Assembly (NCBI GenBank): GCA_016794465.1
Contig: JAEUKA010000014.1
Coordinates: 248,001 to 312,000, forward strand
Direction of reading: 5' to 3'
From: Myxococcales bacterium
Lineage (GTDB): Bacteria > Myxococcota_A > Polyangia > Palsa-1104 > JAEUJZ01
Length of the DNA stretch: 64,000 nt
Shown: positions 7,972 through 16,499 of the stretch, one piece after another
Layout of the letters: every line of letters starts with the position of its first letter
How positions within the stretch are numbered: the stretch's first letter is position 1
Made by a program: the position numbers and the translations under genes
Notes under the pieces: model-generated
Databases searched by the model: none
What the model saw: only the letters and a program-made list of their open reading frames with translations
What the model was told of the DNA's origin: nothing

Positions 7972-10638
7972 ATGAAACGACGAACCTGCCCCTACTGCCG
8001 TGGCAAGAAGATCCCAACAGCCTACACTCGCAGCGACGGAAACGTAGTCCTCCGTTGCTCCCTCTGTGACCTTCTGTTTCTGCGCGAGTGGCCCGAGGAT
8101 GTCGTCAAGCTGTACCAAGATGACTACTTCGACAAGGCACAGCGCGCAGGGGAAGCGCAGCCAGAGGTCGGGTACAGTGTCTATGCAGAGCTTGGTCCTT
8201 ATGAGTTCCGCTGGCAGCAGGCGATGCTGCGACTGTTTGCCGGTCGTCCCGGAGTCCGGAGTCCACGCGAGCAGAAGGCGCCCGCGCTGCTTGATGTCGG
8301 CTGTGCCAATGGCAGCTTCTTGGGACTGGCGCGCGAAGATGGCTATGCGACCGAAGGAATTGAGCTGCTCGATGTCGCGGCAGCGCAGGCGCGGCAGCGC
8401 GGACTCCTGGTTCACTCCCAGCCGTTCGAGAAGGTGGGTGAGCCCGGTCAGTTTGAGGTTGTGACCGCTTGGGAGTTCATTGAACATGTCGCCGATCTGC
8501 GCGCGACGTTCAGCAAAGTACATTCGCTGCTCACCGACGATGGCGTGTTCCTGTTTTCGACTCCTGATGCCGGGGCGGAAGAGGTCATGGCGCAAGGGGA
8601 CAGCTGGATTGGTTATCGATCTTCGCTGGAACACCTGACGTTCCTGAATCAGCGATTCCTAGACCGCTCGCTGACCGAGATCTTTGGTCATCCGCCGCTG
8701 CTGGTGAGCTTTGTGTATCGATCGGGAGCAGATACCTACAGCACGCTGATCGGAGTCGCGCGAAAGGGCGGACTGCGACCGGAAGAGCGTCGGCTGGGTG
8801 AGCTGATTGTGGCGCGGCAGGGAACGCAAGCGAGCGATTCCCTGACCGAGCTGTCATGGCTGTACGTGCAGTTTCAGCAGCTCCTTCACGAACAGATAGA
8901 TCCCCAGGGAGTCCTGCCAGCGTCGGAAAGTGCAGCGCTGCGGGGCTGGGCTCACTATCTGGCCGGTGACTTGCAGCGTGCCATTCCGGAGCTTGTCACG
9001 GGCGCACAAGCGCATCGGGATCTGTGGCAGACCGTGGCAGTGGCACGCCAGCGCCAGCACGTACTGGATGAAGCAGAGCACAAGCTCATCCTCGATTCGC
9101 AGAGTGCGCATTACAAGCAGCAGATCGCCGAGCTGTCCCAGTCCCTGCAGCACATGCAGCAGCAGTGGCAGACTGCGCTTGATTCGATGACCTGGAAGAT
9201 CGGTCGCGGCATCACCAGTCGGGTCGAAAAAGTTCCGCTCTCGCAAGAGCTCCTGACAGCTGCCCAAGTCCTGCGCAGCGACGGAGTCTCTGGACTTGTG
9301 GCGGCGAGTCTGCAGTCGGCACGGCAGCGCGTGGTGACCCATCTTCCGGGTCTGCCGCAGCTGCCAAGACTCGCTCCGCTGCTGTGGGAGCGCGCTTCCC
9401 ACGCTGGGGCTACGTTTGTCTTTTTGCCGTCGGTGGAGTGGCATCTTACGCTGTTCCAAAGACCGCAACACTTGGCGCGCGCGCTGGCCCAGTTGGGGTA
9501 TGTGGTCATCTATGATGAAACCAACTTGGGACAGGCGCGGACGCATCAAGCGGACGACTCTGCTGGCTTTCAGGAGATTGAGCCGAACCTATTCCTATTC
9601 CGAGGAGATCCGCGACTCCTGACCGAGCTTCCGCGCCTGATTCTGTGGAGCTTCACCTACAACTTCCACCTCAAGGACTCCTTCGCGAAAGACGTACGGG
9701 TGATCTACGACTGGATCGATGATCTGAAGGTCTTCCCACACGATCAAAAGTTCTTGGCCGCAGCCCATGCACGCGCGATGACAGAGTCGCAGGTCGTGCT
9801 GTCGGTGGCGCGGGTCCTAGATGTCGAAGCGAAGCAGCAGCGCCCCGATGCAATCTACCTTCCCAATGGGGTGGAGTTTGATCGCTTTGCTGCCACTGAC
9901 TTGCCGATGCCTGCCGATGAGGCCTTTGCGCGCATCTGTGCGGAAGGGAAGCCGATCGCAGGATACTACGGAGCCCTGGCGAGCTGGTTTGACTATGACC
10001 TGCTGCGTACCGTCGCTGAGCGTCGTCCGGACTGGAACTTTGTCCTGATTGGCGTGCGCTTCGATGACAGCTTGAGCAAGACCAGCATGCTGAAGTGCAA
10101 GAACATCCACTATCTGGGGCCGCGACCGTACAGCAGTCTGCCGGGTTATCTGTCGCGCTTTGATGTCGCAACGATTCCGTTCTTGATCAACGAGATCACG
10201 CTCGCGACTTCGCCACTCAAGCTCTACGAGTACTTTGCCGGCGGACGGGCTACTCTGACGACGCCGATGCCGGAGTGCATGGCTTACGAGGAAGTCCTGA
10301 TTGCTCGTACCGCCGATGAGTTTACTGACAAGCTGGACCTCGCAAGACAACAGGGACAGGACCCCGCATTCCGCGCTCGCGTCCAGAAGCTGGCCCGCGA
10401 AAATACCTGGCAAGCGCGCGCGCAGCAGGCTGTGTCCGCGATCCTCGCGATTCCTGAAACCGCAGAGCAGAAGGAGTCTCCACCAGCAGAGTCCTCGCTG
10501 TCCCGAAGGTTCTACCTGGGTCTGTATTCTGGCATCAATGCCGTCGATGACAACCGCGTCCGACTACGCCGCTGGCTACAAAAAAAGCGTGGGGCGGAGC
10601 GGATTCTGACGCGCGGCGATGATCACGTGGCGCACTAG
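7972..10638 (+). CDS. bifunctional SAM methyltransferase / family-4-like glycosyltransferase
   Basis: An 888-residue multidomain protein. Residues 6-32 form a small zinc ribbon (CPYC and CSLC). Residues about 100-260 are a class I methyltransferase with motif I LLDVGCANGSFLG and EFIEHVADLRATF. Residues about 350-415 are Gln-rich and predicted coiled coil. From about 470 onward comes a glycosyltransferase domain of the GT-B fold (VFLPSVEWHLTLFQRPQHLA, YLPNGVEFDRF, KPIAGYYGALASWFDY, SPLKLYEYFAGGRAT). Zinc ribbon plus methyltransferase is common in sugar C-methylation or O-methylation; joined to a transferase it would both add and cap or modify a sugar. It leads the wecB-GT2 group on the same strand. 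Substrates are unknown. Confidence 0.8.
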   Translation: MKRRTCPYCRGKKIPTAYTRSDGNVVLRCSLCDLLFLREWPEDVVKLYQDDYFDKAQRAGEAQPEVGYSVYAELGPYEFRWQQAMLRLFAGRPGVRSPREQKAPALLDVGCANGSFLGLAREDGYATEGIELLDVAAAQARQRGLLVHSQPFEKVGEPGQFEVVTAWEFIEHVADLRATFSKVHSLLTDDGVFLFSTPDAGAEEVMAQGDSWIGYRSSLEHLTFLNQRFLDRSLTEIFGHPPLLVSFVYRSGADTYSTLIGVARKGGLRPEERRLGELIVARQGTQASDSLTELSWLYVQFQQLLHEQIDPQGVLPASESAALRGWAHYLAGDLQRAIPELVTGAQAHRDLWQTVAVARQRQHVLDEAEHKLILDSQSAHYKQQIAELSQSLQHMQQQWQTALDSMTWKIGRGITSRVEKVPLSQELLTAAQVLRSDGVSGLVAASLQSARQRVVTHLPGLPQLPRLAPLLWERASHAGATFVFLPSVEWHLTLFQRPQHLARALAQLGYVVIYDETNLGQARTHQADDSAGFQEIEPNLFLFRGDPRLLTELPRLILWSFTYNFHLKDSFAKDVRVIYDWIDDLKVFPHDQKFLAAAHARAMTESQVVLSVARVLDVEAKQQRPDAIYLPNGVEFDRFAATDLPMPADEAFARICAEGKPIAGYYGALASWFDYDLLRTVAERRPDWNFVLIGVRFDDSLSKTSMLKCKNIHYLGPRPYSSLPGYLSRFDVATIPFLINEITLATSPLKLYEYFAGGRATLTTPMPECMAYEEVLIARTADEFTDKLDLARQQGQDPAFRARVQKLARENTWQARAQQAVSAILAIPETAEQKESPPAESSLSRRFYLGLYSGINAVDDNRVRLRRWLQKKRGAERILTRGDDHVAH

Positions 10639-10704
10639 CGGCAGCGGCTCCGACCTTCCTTCCTATACTCCTTCACTCGCTTAACTTTCACCAAGGACTC
10701 CGCG

Positions 10705-11883
10705 ATGCATGTCCTCCTGGCCATAGGGACTCGACCCGAAGCGATCAAAGTGGCGCCGCTTTATCATGCGCTGCGTAGCGATCCGTTCTTTTCTGTGACC
10801 ACCTGCATCACCTCGCAACACCGCGAGCTGCTACAGCAGATGCTGGCGTTTTTCGATGTCCGTCCGGATGTCGATCTGCAGGTGATGCAGCCTCGGCAAA
10901 CGCTGGCGGATCTGACCTGCAATGTCCTGCGCGGCGCCGATCAGCTGCTGGCCCAGACACGTCCCGATCTGGTGATCGTACAAGGCGACACCACCACCGC
11001 TTTTACAGTCGGACTGGCGGCGATGTATCAGCGGATCAAGGTTGCGCATGTCGAAGCCGGACTGCGCTCATTTGATCTGCAGCAGCCATTCCCGGAAGAA
11101 GCCAACCGGCGCTTGGTCGATGTCTTTTCGGACTATCTGTTTGCGCCGACCAGTGGTGCGGCCGACAACCTCCGCAAGGAAGGATATCGGAAAGAGAGCA
11201 TCTTTGTGACCGGCAATACCGGCATTGATGCACTGCTGATGGCGACGGAGATTGTGCGCAGGCAAGGTCATCCGCTGCCGATCAACCTGCCCGCAGGTGC
11301 CAAGCTGGCGCTCTTGACCGCGCATCGCAGAGAGTCGTTTGGGGAAGGACTCCTGCGCATCTGTCAGGCCGTTCTCAAGCTGCTGGATCGTCATCCCAAC
11401 CTCCACATCTTGTATCCGGTTCATCCCAATCCCAACGTGCAGGACGTAGTGCAAAAGCAGCTGTCGGCGCATCCCCGGGTCTATCTGTGTGCGCCTCTGG
11501 AGTATCCGGGTTTCGTCGGTGCGCTCGCTGCGGCAGACCTGATCTTGACCGACTCTGGAGGCGTTCAAGAGGAAGCCCCCGCGCTCGGCAAGCGAGTCCT
11601 GGTGCTGCGCGAAACCACCGAGCGACCGGAAGGAATTGAAGCGGGTGTAGCAGAGCTGGTCGGAACGAGTGTCGAGCTGATCGTCGATCGCGCCACCGCG
11701 CTGCTGCAGGGAAGTGAAGCACGCGGGCCCGTACTCAGTCCGTACGGAGACGGCCTGGCCTCCTCGCGCATCGTCGAGGTGTTGAAGACCGGCGCCCTGA
11801 CAGAGTCCTTTTCTGCGGCTCCTGCTCGCGATGCCCACGCCGCAGCGCCTGCTCCTGCCAAGCGGCTCCGCACCGGAACCTAG
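10705..11883 (+). CDS. wecB: UDP-N-acetylglucosamine 2-epimerase (non-hydrolysing)
   Basis: The enzyme interconverts UDP-GlcNAc and UDP-ManNAc in the cytoplasm, supplying ManNAc-type sugars for surface polysaccharide. The 392-residue product begins MHVLLAIGTRPEAIKVAPL and carries VQGDTTTAFTVGLAA, HVEAGLRSFDLQQPFPEEANR, LLTAHRRESFGEGL, the DSGGVQEEAPALGKRVLVLR loop and TERPEGIEAG, all classic for this family. The length is normal except for an Ala/Pro-rich tail of about 30 residues that looks dispensable. It sits 66 bases after the methyltransferase-glycosyltransferase gene and 29 bases before a GT2 gene, so it is part of a glycan operon. Confidence 0.93.
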   Translation: MHVLLAIGTRPEAIKVAPLYHALRSDPFFSVTTCITSQHRELLQQMLAFFDVRPDVDLQVMQPRQTLADLTCNVLRGADQLLAQTRPDLVIVQGDTTTAFTVGLAAMYQRIKVAHVEAGLRSFDLQQPFPEEANRRLVDVFSDYLFAPTSGAADNLRKEGYRKESIFVTGNTGIDALLMATEIVRRQGHPLPINLPAGAKLALLTAHRRESFGEGLLRICQAVLKLLDRHPNLHILYPVHPNPNVQDVVQKQLSAHPRVYLCAPLEYPGFVGALAAADLILTDSGGVQEEAPALGKRVLVLRETTERPEGIEAGVAELVGTSVELIVDRATALLQGSEARGPVLSPYGDGLASSRIVEVLKTGALTESFSAAPARDAHAAAPAPAKRLRTGT

Positions 11884-11912
11884 AACGCCCGCATGCAGGG
11901 CGAGTACTTTAT

Positions 11913-13922
11913 ATGATGGATTCCTACTCGCTCAAACAGAGAGCTCAGGAGCTGCTGCGGATCGCACACCTGAAGTGGCTGGCGCGACGCTTTTTGGACT
12001 ATCGTCGCCGTCGGCAACAGCGCTACGGAACCGACCTGTCGCAGCTGGAGTGTCCGGCAGTCTCTGGCCTGGTTTCGATCGTCTTGCCGGTCTACAACGG
12101 CGCAGACTTGCTAGGCGCTGCGATCGACTCTGTACTCGCGCAAGACTACGCTGCGTGGGAGCTCATCATCGTCAACGATGGCTCGCAAGATGCTACCGCT
12201 GCGATTGCGACCGAGTATGCGCAGCGCGATGATCGAATCACAGTCCTGCATCAAGAGAACCGCAAGATTCCCAAGACGCTGTCGCGTGGCTTTCGTCGGG
12301 CGCGGGGACAGTATCTGACCTGGACCTCTGCCGACAATCGCCTGCGTCCGCAGTTTCTGCGCAAGATGGTTGACTGTCTGGAGCGTCATCCTGACTGGGA
12401 CTTGATCTACGCCAACCAAGACATCATCGGGGACCAAGGCCAGCCGCTGCGCGGAAGTGGCTACTTTTCACATCTACAGAGTCCGCCCGGGAGTGAGCAC
12501 GTTCACCTGCCCGATCGCACCGAGCTGCTTCACTCCGATGGCAACTATGTCGGGGCGGCGTTCCTGTATCGAAACCGAGTGGCGCACCTGCTTGGTGACT
12601 ACAGCAGTCAGCGCTTTACCGTCGAGGATTACGACTACTGGCTGCTCTGTGACACCCTCTTACAGGTGGCGCATGTCGACTTCCCAGAGCCGGTGTACGA
12701 GTACCGTTTTCATGCAGGATCGCTGACCGCGCGCGCCAAAGAGCTACGCATTGCGGAGGCCCGCGAGCGCTTGCTGGTCAGTGATGAGCTTCGCCAAGAG
12801 CAGTGTCTGCGCCCGCTCTTGTGGATCTGGGAAGATGATGATCCGGCCCGCGCTTCGGCGGTGTTGCGGGCGCTGCGGGAACAGCTCAGCGGTCTTCATC
12901 ACACCCTGCTTTCGCATCGACAGATCCGTGGACTTGCGCTGCCACGTCACTTCCTACCAGCGATTTTTTTGCGCTTGGGATCAGTGGCAGAGAGTCAGCT
13001 TCCCCCTCCTCCCGATCTTCCGGAAGGGACACTCTGTGGATATCTGCTGCGCGATGCCAATCCCTCCGTTACCGTGACTCCGCATGCGCAGTGGCAGGTT
13101 GTGGCAGCGATTGGTACGGGCGAAACCCCGAGGCTGCGGCCCGATTCCTATCAAGGCTTATGGCGGACGGACAGCATCGCTACGCTGGTGCGAGCACTCG
13201 ACTGCCGGTGTCGTGCCGATGCGCTGCGCCGCTTGGAGATCACCACCGAACAGCCGACTCCTTTGGGCTCGCTCACCGTCCTGGTTGATGAAGCGCAAGG
13301 GGCCGCGCCACTGACCACTCTGCTTCATTCCCTGGCGATGCAGACTCTGTCGCGCAACCAGCTCGAGATCTTGATCATTCGCCAAGCCCGCAGTGGACAG
13401 ACTCGGCAGCGACTCGACTCTCTGCGCGCCACCTGTGGGGATTCCTTTGTGTCGCGGCTCCGATTGATCGACGTTCCGGACGCAGCCGCCACTTGGTCGC
13501 TCAGTGCTGCCATTGCTGAGTCCAGCTCGGAGCTGCTCTGCTTCCTGACTGCACCGCCCCGCACTCCGGACTGTCTGCAGCAGCTGGTCCAGACCTTTGT
13601 CCGCCATCCCGAGCTGGCCCTGCTTCGCGAGCCACTTCCCGTCGCTGATTTGCCACTTTACCCCTGGCATAGCAGGCGTTCCTTTGCGGCACGCAGGAAG
13701 CCTCTGCTTGAAGCAGGCGGACTCCGTTCCCACACCAAACACAGTGCCCCGGATCTGCGCAGTGAGATCGTCCAGAGCTGCCAACTTCAGCGCTTGGGAT
13801 ACCAAGTGGCAGAGAGTACAGACGCACTCTGCGAGCATTCCCATCAAGCGAACCTACGATTCCTACCCACTGCGCTGCGTACAGTGCAAGCGATGCTGGC
13901 CGACTCTCTCCGATCTCGTTAG
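11913..13922 (+). CDS. large family 2 glycosyltransferase with a second degenerate GT-like domain
   Basis: The first domain (residues about 50-290) is a standard GT2: VSIVLPVYNGADLLGAAIDS, IIVNDGSQDATAAIA, SADNRLRPQFLRKM as the DxD-equivalent, and FTVEDYDYWLL. The C-terminal region (about 450-600) restarts with a GT2-like pattern (LTVLVDEAQGAAPLTTLLHS, LEILIIRQARSGQ) but shows no acidic metal-binding motif, so it may be inactive or structural. At 669 residues it is more than twice the size of a single-domain GT2. The start has two adjacent ATGs (11913, 11916) and only a weak upstream purine stretch. It is the last gene of the plus-strand glycan group and converges with the lipoprotein gene at 13924. 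Confidence 0.8.
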   Translation: MMDSYSLKQRAQELLRIAHLKWLARRFLDYRRRRQQRYGTDLSQLECPAVSGLVSIVLPVYNGADLLGAAIDSVLAQDYAAWELIIVNDGSQDATAAIATEYAQRDDRITVLHQENRKIPKTLSRGFRRARGQYLTWTSADNRLRPQFLRKMVDCLERHPDWDLIYANQDIIGDQGQPLRGSGYFSHLQSPPGSEHVHLPDRTELLHSDGNYVGAAFLYRNRVAHLLGDYSSQRFTVEDYDYWLLCDTLLQVAHVDFPEPVYEYRFHAGSLTARAKELRIAEARERLLVSDELRQEQCLRPLLWIWEDDDPARASAVLRALREQLSGLHHTLLSHRQIRGLALPRHFLPAIFLRLGSVAESQLPPPPDLPEGTLCGYLLRDANPSVTVTPHAQWQVVAAIGTGETPRLRPDSYQGLWRTDSIATLVRALDCRCRADALRRLEITTEQPTPLGSLTVLVDEAQGAAPLTTLLHSLAMQTLSRNQLEILIIRQARSGQTRQRLDSLRATCGDSFVSRLRLIDVPDAAATWSLSAAIAESSSELLCFLTAPPRTPDCLQQLVQTFVRHPELALLREPLPVADLPLYPWHSRRSFAARRKPLLEAGGLRSHTKHSAPDLRSEIVQSCQLQRLGYQVAESTDALCEHSHQANLRFLPTALRTVQAMLADSLRSR

Positions 13923-13923
13923 G

Positions 13924-14883
13924 TTACTGACCGCCGATGCAGAAGGGCTCTAGGTCTGGTTCACCACCGACGGGAAGCTTGCCACCCGCTTGCGGTACAC
14001 AGGCCAGCAGACCCTTGTCGCAGACATATAGTCCTGTGTCCCGGTTGCCCATCCCAATGCCCATGTTGCCGCAGTCTTGATCGACCTGACAGCTCTGTAA
14101 GTAGTAGCCGCTGATTCCCTTTGGGGTAAGTCCGTACTTGGGAACGCCATAGTACGCAGACTGCTTGGGTCGACAGGTGGTGGTGCTGCTGTCCGCCACT
14201 GCGCAGTAGCCGGTGGGCCATGGCACGTCTGTCTCGCGCAGACACACACCACTGCTGCCGCAGGTGCTGTCTTGCTGGCAGCTGCTGCCGAGCTTTACGC
14301 CACAGTTGTCTGCATCCGTGCCCGTGGGAATCGAGGCATCGCAGCGCTGTGGTAACGCGACCGGATAGAGTCCCGCTGGGAGTCCACTGTTCGTCGGTGT
14401 TGCCCACGCTGGAAGGTCTGCTGGTACATACAAAAACGCGCGGTTGGGAAGGATTCCAGCGAAGCTGTCTCCCGAGGAGTAGCGACCATCCAGATCATTG
14501 TCGACATACACGAGCAGTCGCCCAATTCCAAAGCCACGACTGCGACCATCGGGAGTCCGCGCAATGTGCTCGGCCCCCGGATACTCAAACATGTTGATGA
14601 GAAAGGGACTGGGAAGCTGTTGCTTCACTCCCGTCGACAGCTGCTCCACAAACTCGGTCGGGTCGCGGCCTAGCTCACCCTTGGGATTCCAGAACATCGC
14701 CATCCGCACAGAAGCTGCGTTGTCCGCACTGGACCCCTTGCGCTCCAGTCCACCAGAGAACTGCCACACCGCCTTGCCGCGAAACTCACTGTCAATCAGC
14801 GCATCTCCGCAGCCAAGGGACAGACTACTTAGCACCAGTCCGCCAAGCGCAGCAGCGTACTTCGTGATTCCTAAAAGCGCCAT
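13924..14883 (-). CDS. Cys-rich lipoprotein, third gene of the protease operon
   Basis: The ATG at 14883 is set by a strong ribosome site (GGAGGAG, 4 bases away) and lies inside the last codons of the caspase-like gene, so the two overlap by 13 bases. The 319-residue product has a signal peptide ending in the lipobox LSLGC. The middle part is Asp/Gly-rich (VYVDNDLDGRYSSGDSFAG, resembling Ca-binding repeats). The C-terminal third is Cys-rich, with repeated segments CQQDSTCGSSGVCL and CQVDQDCGNMGIGM, a pattern common in secreted myxobacterial proteins. I do not recognise a catalytic domain. By position it should act at the cell surface with the two proteases encoded upstream. Confidence 0.75.
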   Translation of the reverse strand: MALLGITKYAAALGGLVLSSLSLGCGDALIDSEFRGKAVWQFSGGLERKGSSADNAASVRMAMFWNPKGELGRDPTEFVEQLSTGVKQQLPSPFLINMFEYPGAEHIARTPDGRSRGFGIGRLLVYVDNDLDGRYSSGDSFAGILPNRAFLYVPADLPAWATPTNSGLPAGLYPVALPQRCDASIPTGTDADNCGVKLGSSCQQDSTCGSSGVCLRETDVPWPTGYCAVADSSTTTCRPKQSAYYGVPKYGLTPKGISGYYLQSCQVDQDCGNMGIGMGNRDTGLYVCDKGLLACVPQAGGKLPVGGEPDLEPFCIGGQ

Positions 14884-16499
14884 ATTGCTCCTCCTGCCAG
14901 CCACCACGTAAACACCGAGCGCGTCTCTGCATCGAGCTCCTGCCCACTGACGATCTTCGCATGACGAGCCAGACTCGCAATCGGACCACCTTCTAGGCGC
15001 ACTCCCAAGCCCCTGACCAGCTGCCGCTCCAGCGCAAACAGCGCAGAGAATCCGATTCCAAATACGTTGCGCGCATCGACCTGACGAAGCCCTGGAGCAA
15101 AGCGCTGCGCATACCATGTCCCTTCGATCGAGACACCAAACGCCAAGCTACACCACGGCAAGTCCACATAGCGCTGCAACAGTAGCGCCAGACCCAGCTC
15201 ATAGTGTCGCGAGAGCAGCCCGCCATCGACGGACAGCAGCGATCCGGTCGTACCCCGGACACGGGTTCCCACGGTCAACCAGGGCAGATCAGCAGAGTAT
15301 CCAAGCGTCAGCTGCGGAGTCGCTCCTTCGCCACTCAGGATCTCACCCCGGGCCCCCAGCAGAAGGTTCATTCCATGGACAGAGGCACGCGCCCCACCGC
15401 GCTTTCGCACCAGCTGATCGTAACGAACAGAGCGATAGGGAAGCGACTCTAGATCGACCTGCTGCCCGGGCAGAAGCGTTGCTTGATACTCTCTGTACTC
15501 ATGGCTTCCCCGTCGCTGAACGAAGTACTTTCCGCGTGGCAGCGCAATCACCGCCTGATCGCGAGTGGTCGTCAGCTCTGCCACCACTGCCCCACTCTCC
15601 TTTTCTTCCGTGACCAAGTATGTACCGGCAGTGGAGAGTCGCAAGCGACCGACGTTGTGCTCGATCGTTCCCAGCGTAGTCAGGACCAGATCACCACTTC
15701 CTTTGACATCGTAGGCATAGGTTGGATGCTGCAGAGACAGAGTCTGTCCACTCGATCGCAGCGTCTCGGAATAGCTGTACGCATACGCTTCCGAGAGTGT
15801 CACCCGACCATCCCCGTTGCGATCCGCAGCGCCGCGCAGGGCGTTAACCAAGTGATGGGAAAAGAACGAAGCGCGCAGGCGATCAGACTCCTGACTCGAC
15901 TCCCCGGCGGTGCTGGAGGAGATCATCGCCGTACCTTCCGCCTCGACGCGATCCTCTAACCGAATGGCAAACTCCGGTGCGGCACGGACTCCCTTCACGC
16001 GCGTCACCGATCCAGAACGACAGGCATCGACCACTAGGATTCGCATCGTTGCTGGCGAGCCAGAGATTAGTCCGCGCAGCTCCTCAATCGGGAGTCGGGT
16101 TCCGCGAAGATGCAGCGCATCGGCATCCGCATGTCCGGAATAGAACACCAGCAGGGCTGTCTGTTTACCATCGGCGGCACGGGCTCGCAGTCCGGCATTG
16201 ATTCCCACCAGAGTCCGCCGAACTGTCTCTGCATTTTCATCAATCAAGATCCGCAGTCGATCGGACGCAATGTTTCCCTGGGTGCGCAGTACCTCCGCAA
16301 ACTCGCGGGCATCACGCTCGCCATAGAGCAGCTGCACTTCGTCCGCATCCCCTCGGTTGTTGCCAATCACCACCAGCCACGACTCGTCGGGCAGTGCCCA
16401 GCCAGAGCTTGGAATCAGGAGGCCGACCATGAGGGTCAGCAGCCGCAACCAGCAGCCGAATCGAGCACTCCTTCCTACGTTGTAAACAGCGGGGTTCAT
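14871..16499 (-). CDS. secreted caspase-like (peptidase C14) protein
   Basis: After a signal peptide (cleavage near SSGWALP) this 542-residue protein has a caspase-fold domain at residues about 40-270. The catalytic His is H123 in FYSGHADADALH and the catalytic Cys is C160 in ILVVDACRSGSV, both in their normal contexts. The domain ends with an EF-hand-like loop (DRNGDGRVTLSEAY). The C-terminal half is rich in beta-strand patterns (GTYLVTEEKESGAVV, PRGKYFVQRRGSHEY) and may be an outer-membrane or surface beta domain. Its ATG overlaps the stop of the upstream gene as ATGA, so translation is coupled. Bacterial caspase homologues of this type usually cut after basic residues; specificity here is not known. 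Confidence 0.88.
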   Translation of the reverse strand: MNPAVYNVGRSARFGCWLRLLTLMVGLLIPSSGWALPDESWLVVIGNNRGDADEVQLLYGERDAREFAEVLRTQGNIASDRLRILIDENAETVRRTLVGINAGLRARAADGKQTALLVFYSGHADADALHLRGTRLPIEELRGLISGSPATMRILVVDACRSGSVTRVKGVRAAPEFAIRLEDRVEAEGTAMISSSTAGESSQESDRLRASFFSHHLVNALRGAADRNGDGRVTLSEAYAYSYSETLRSSGQTLSLQHPTYAYDVKGSGDLVLTTLGTIEHNVGRLRLSTAGTYLVTEEKESGAVVAELTTTRDQAVIALPRGKYFVQRRGSHEYREYQATLLPGQQVDLESLPYRSVRYDQLVRKRGGARASVHGMNLLLGARGEILSGEGATPQLTLGYSADLPWLTVGTRVRGTTGSLLSVDGGLLSRHYELGLALLLQRYVDLPWCSLAFGVSIEGTWYAQRFAPGLRQVDARNVFGIGFSALFALERQLVRGLGVRLEGGPIASLARHAKIVSGQELDAETRSVFTWWLAGGAIWRF

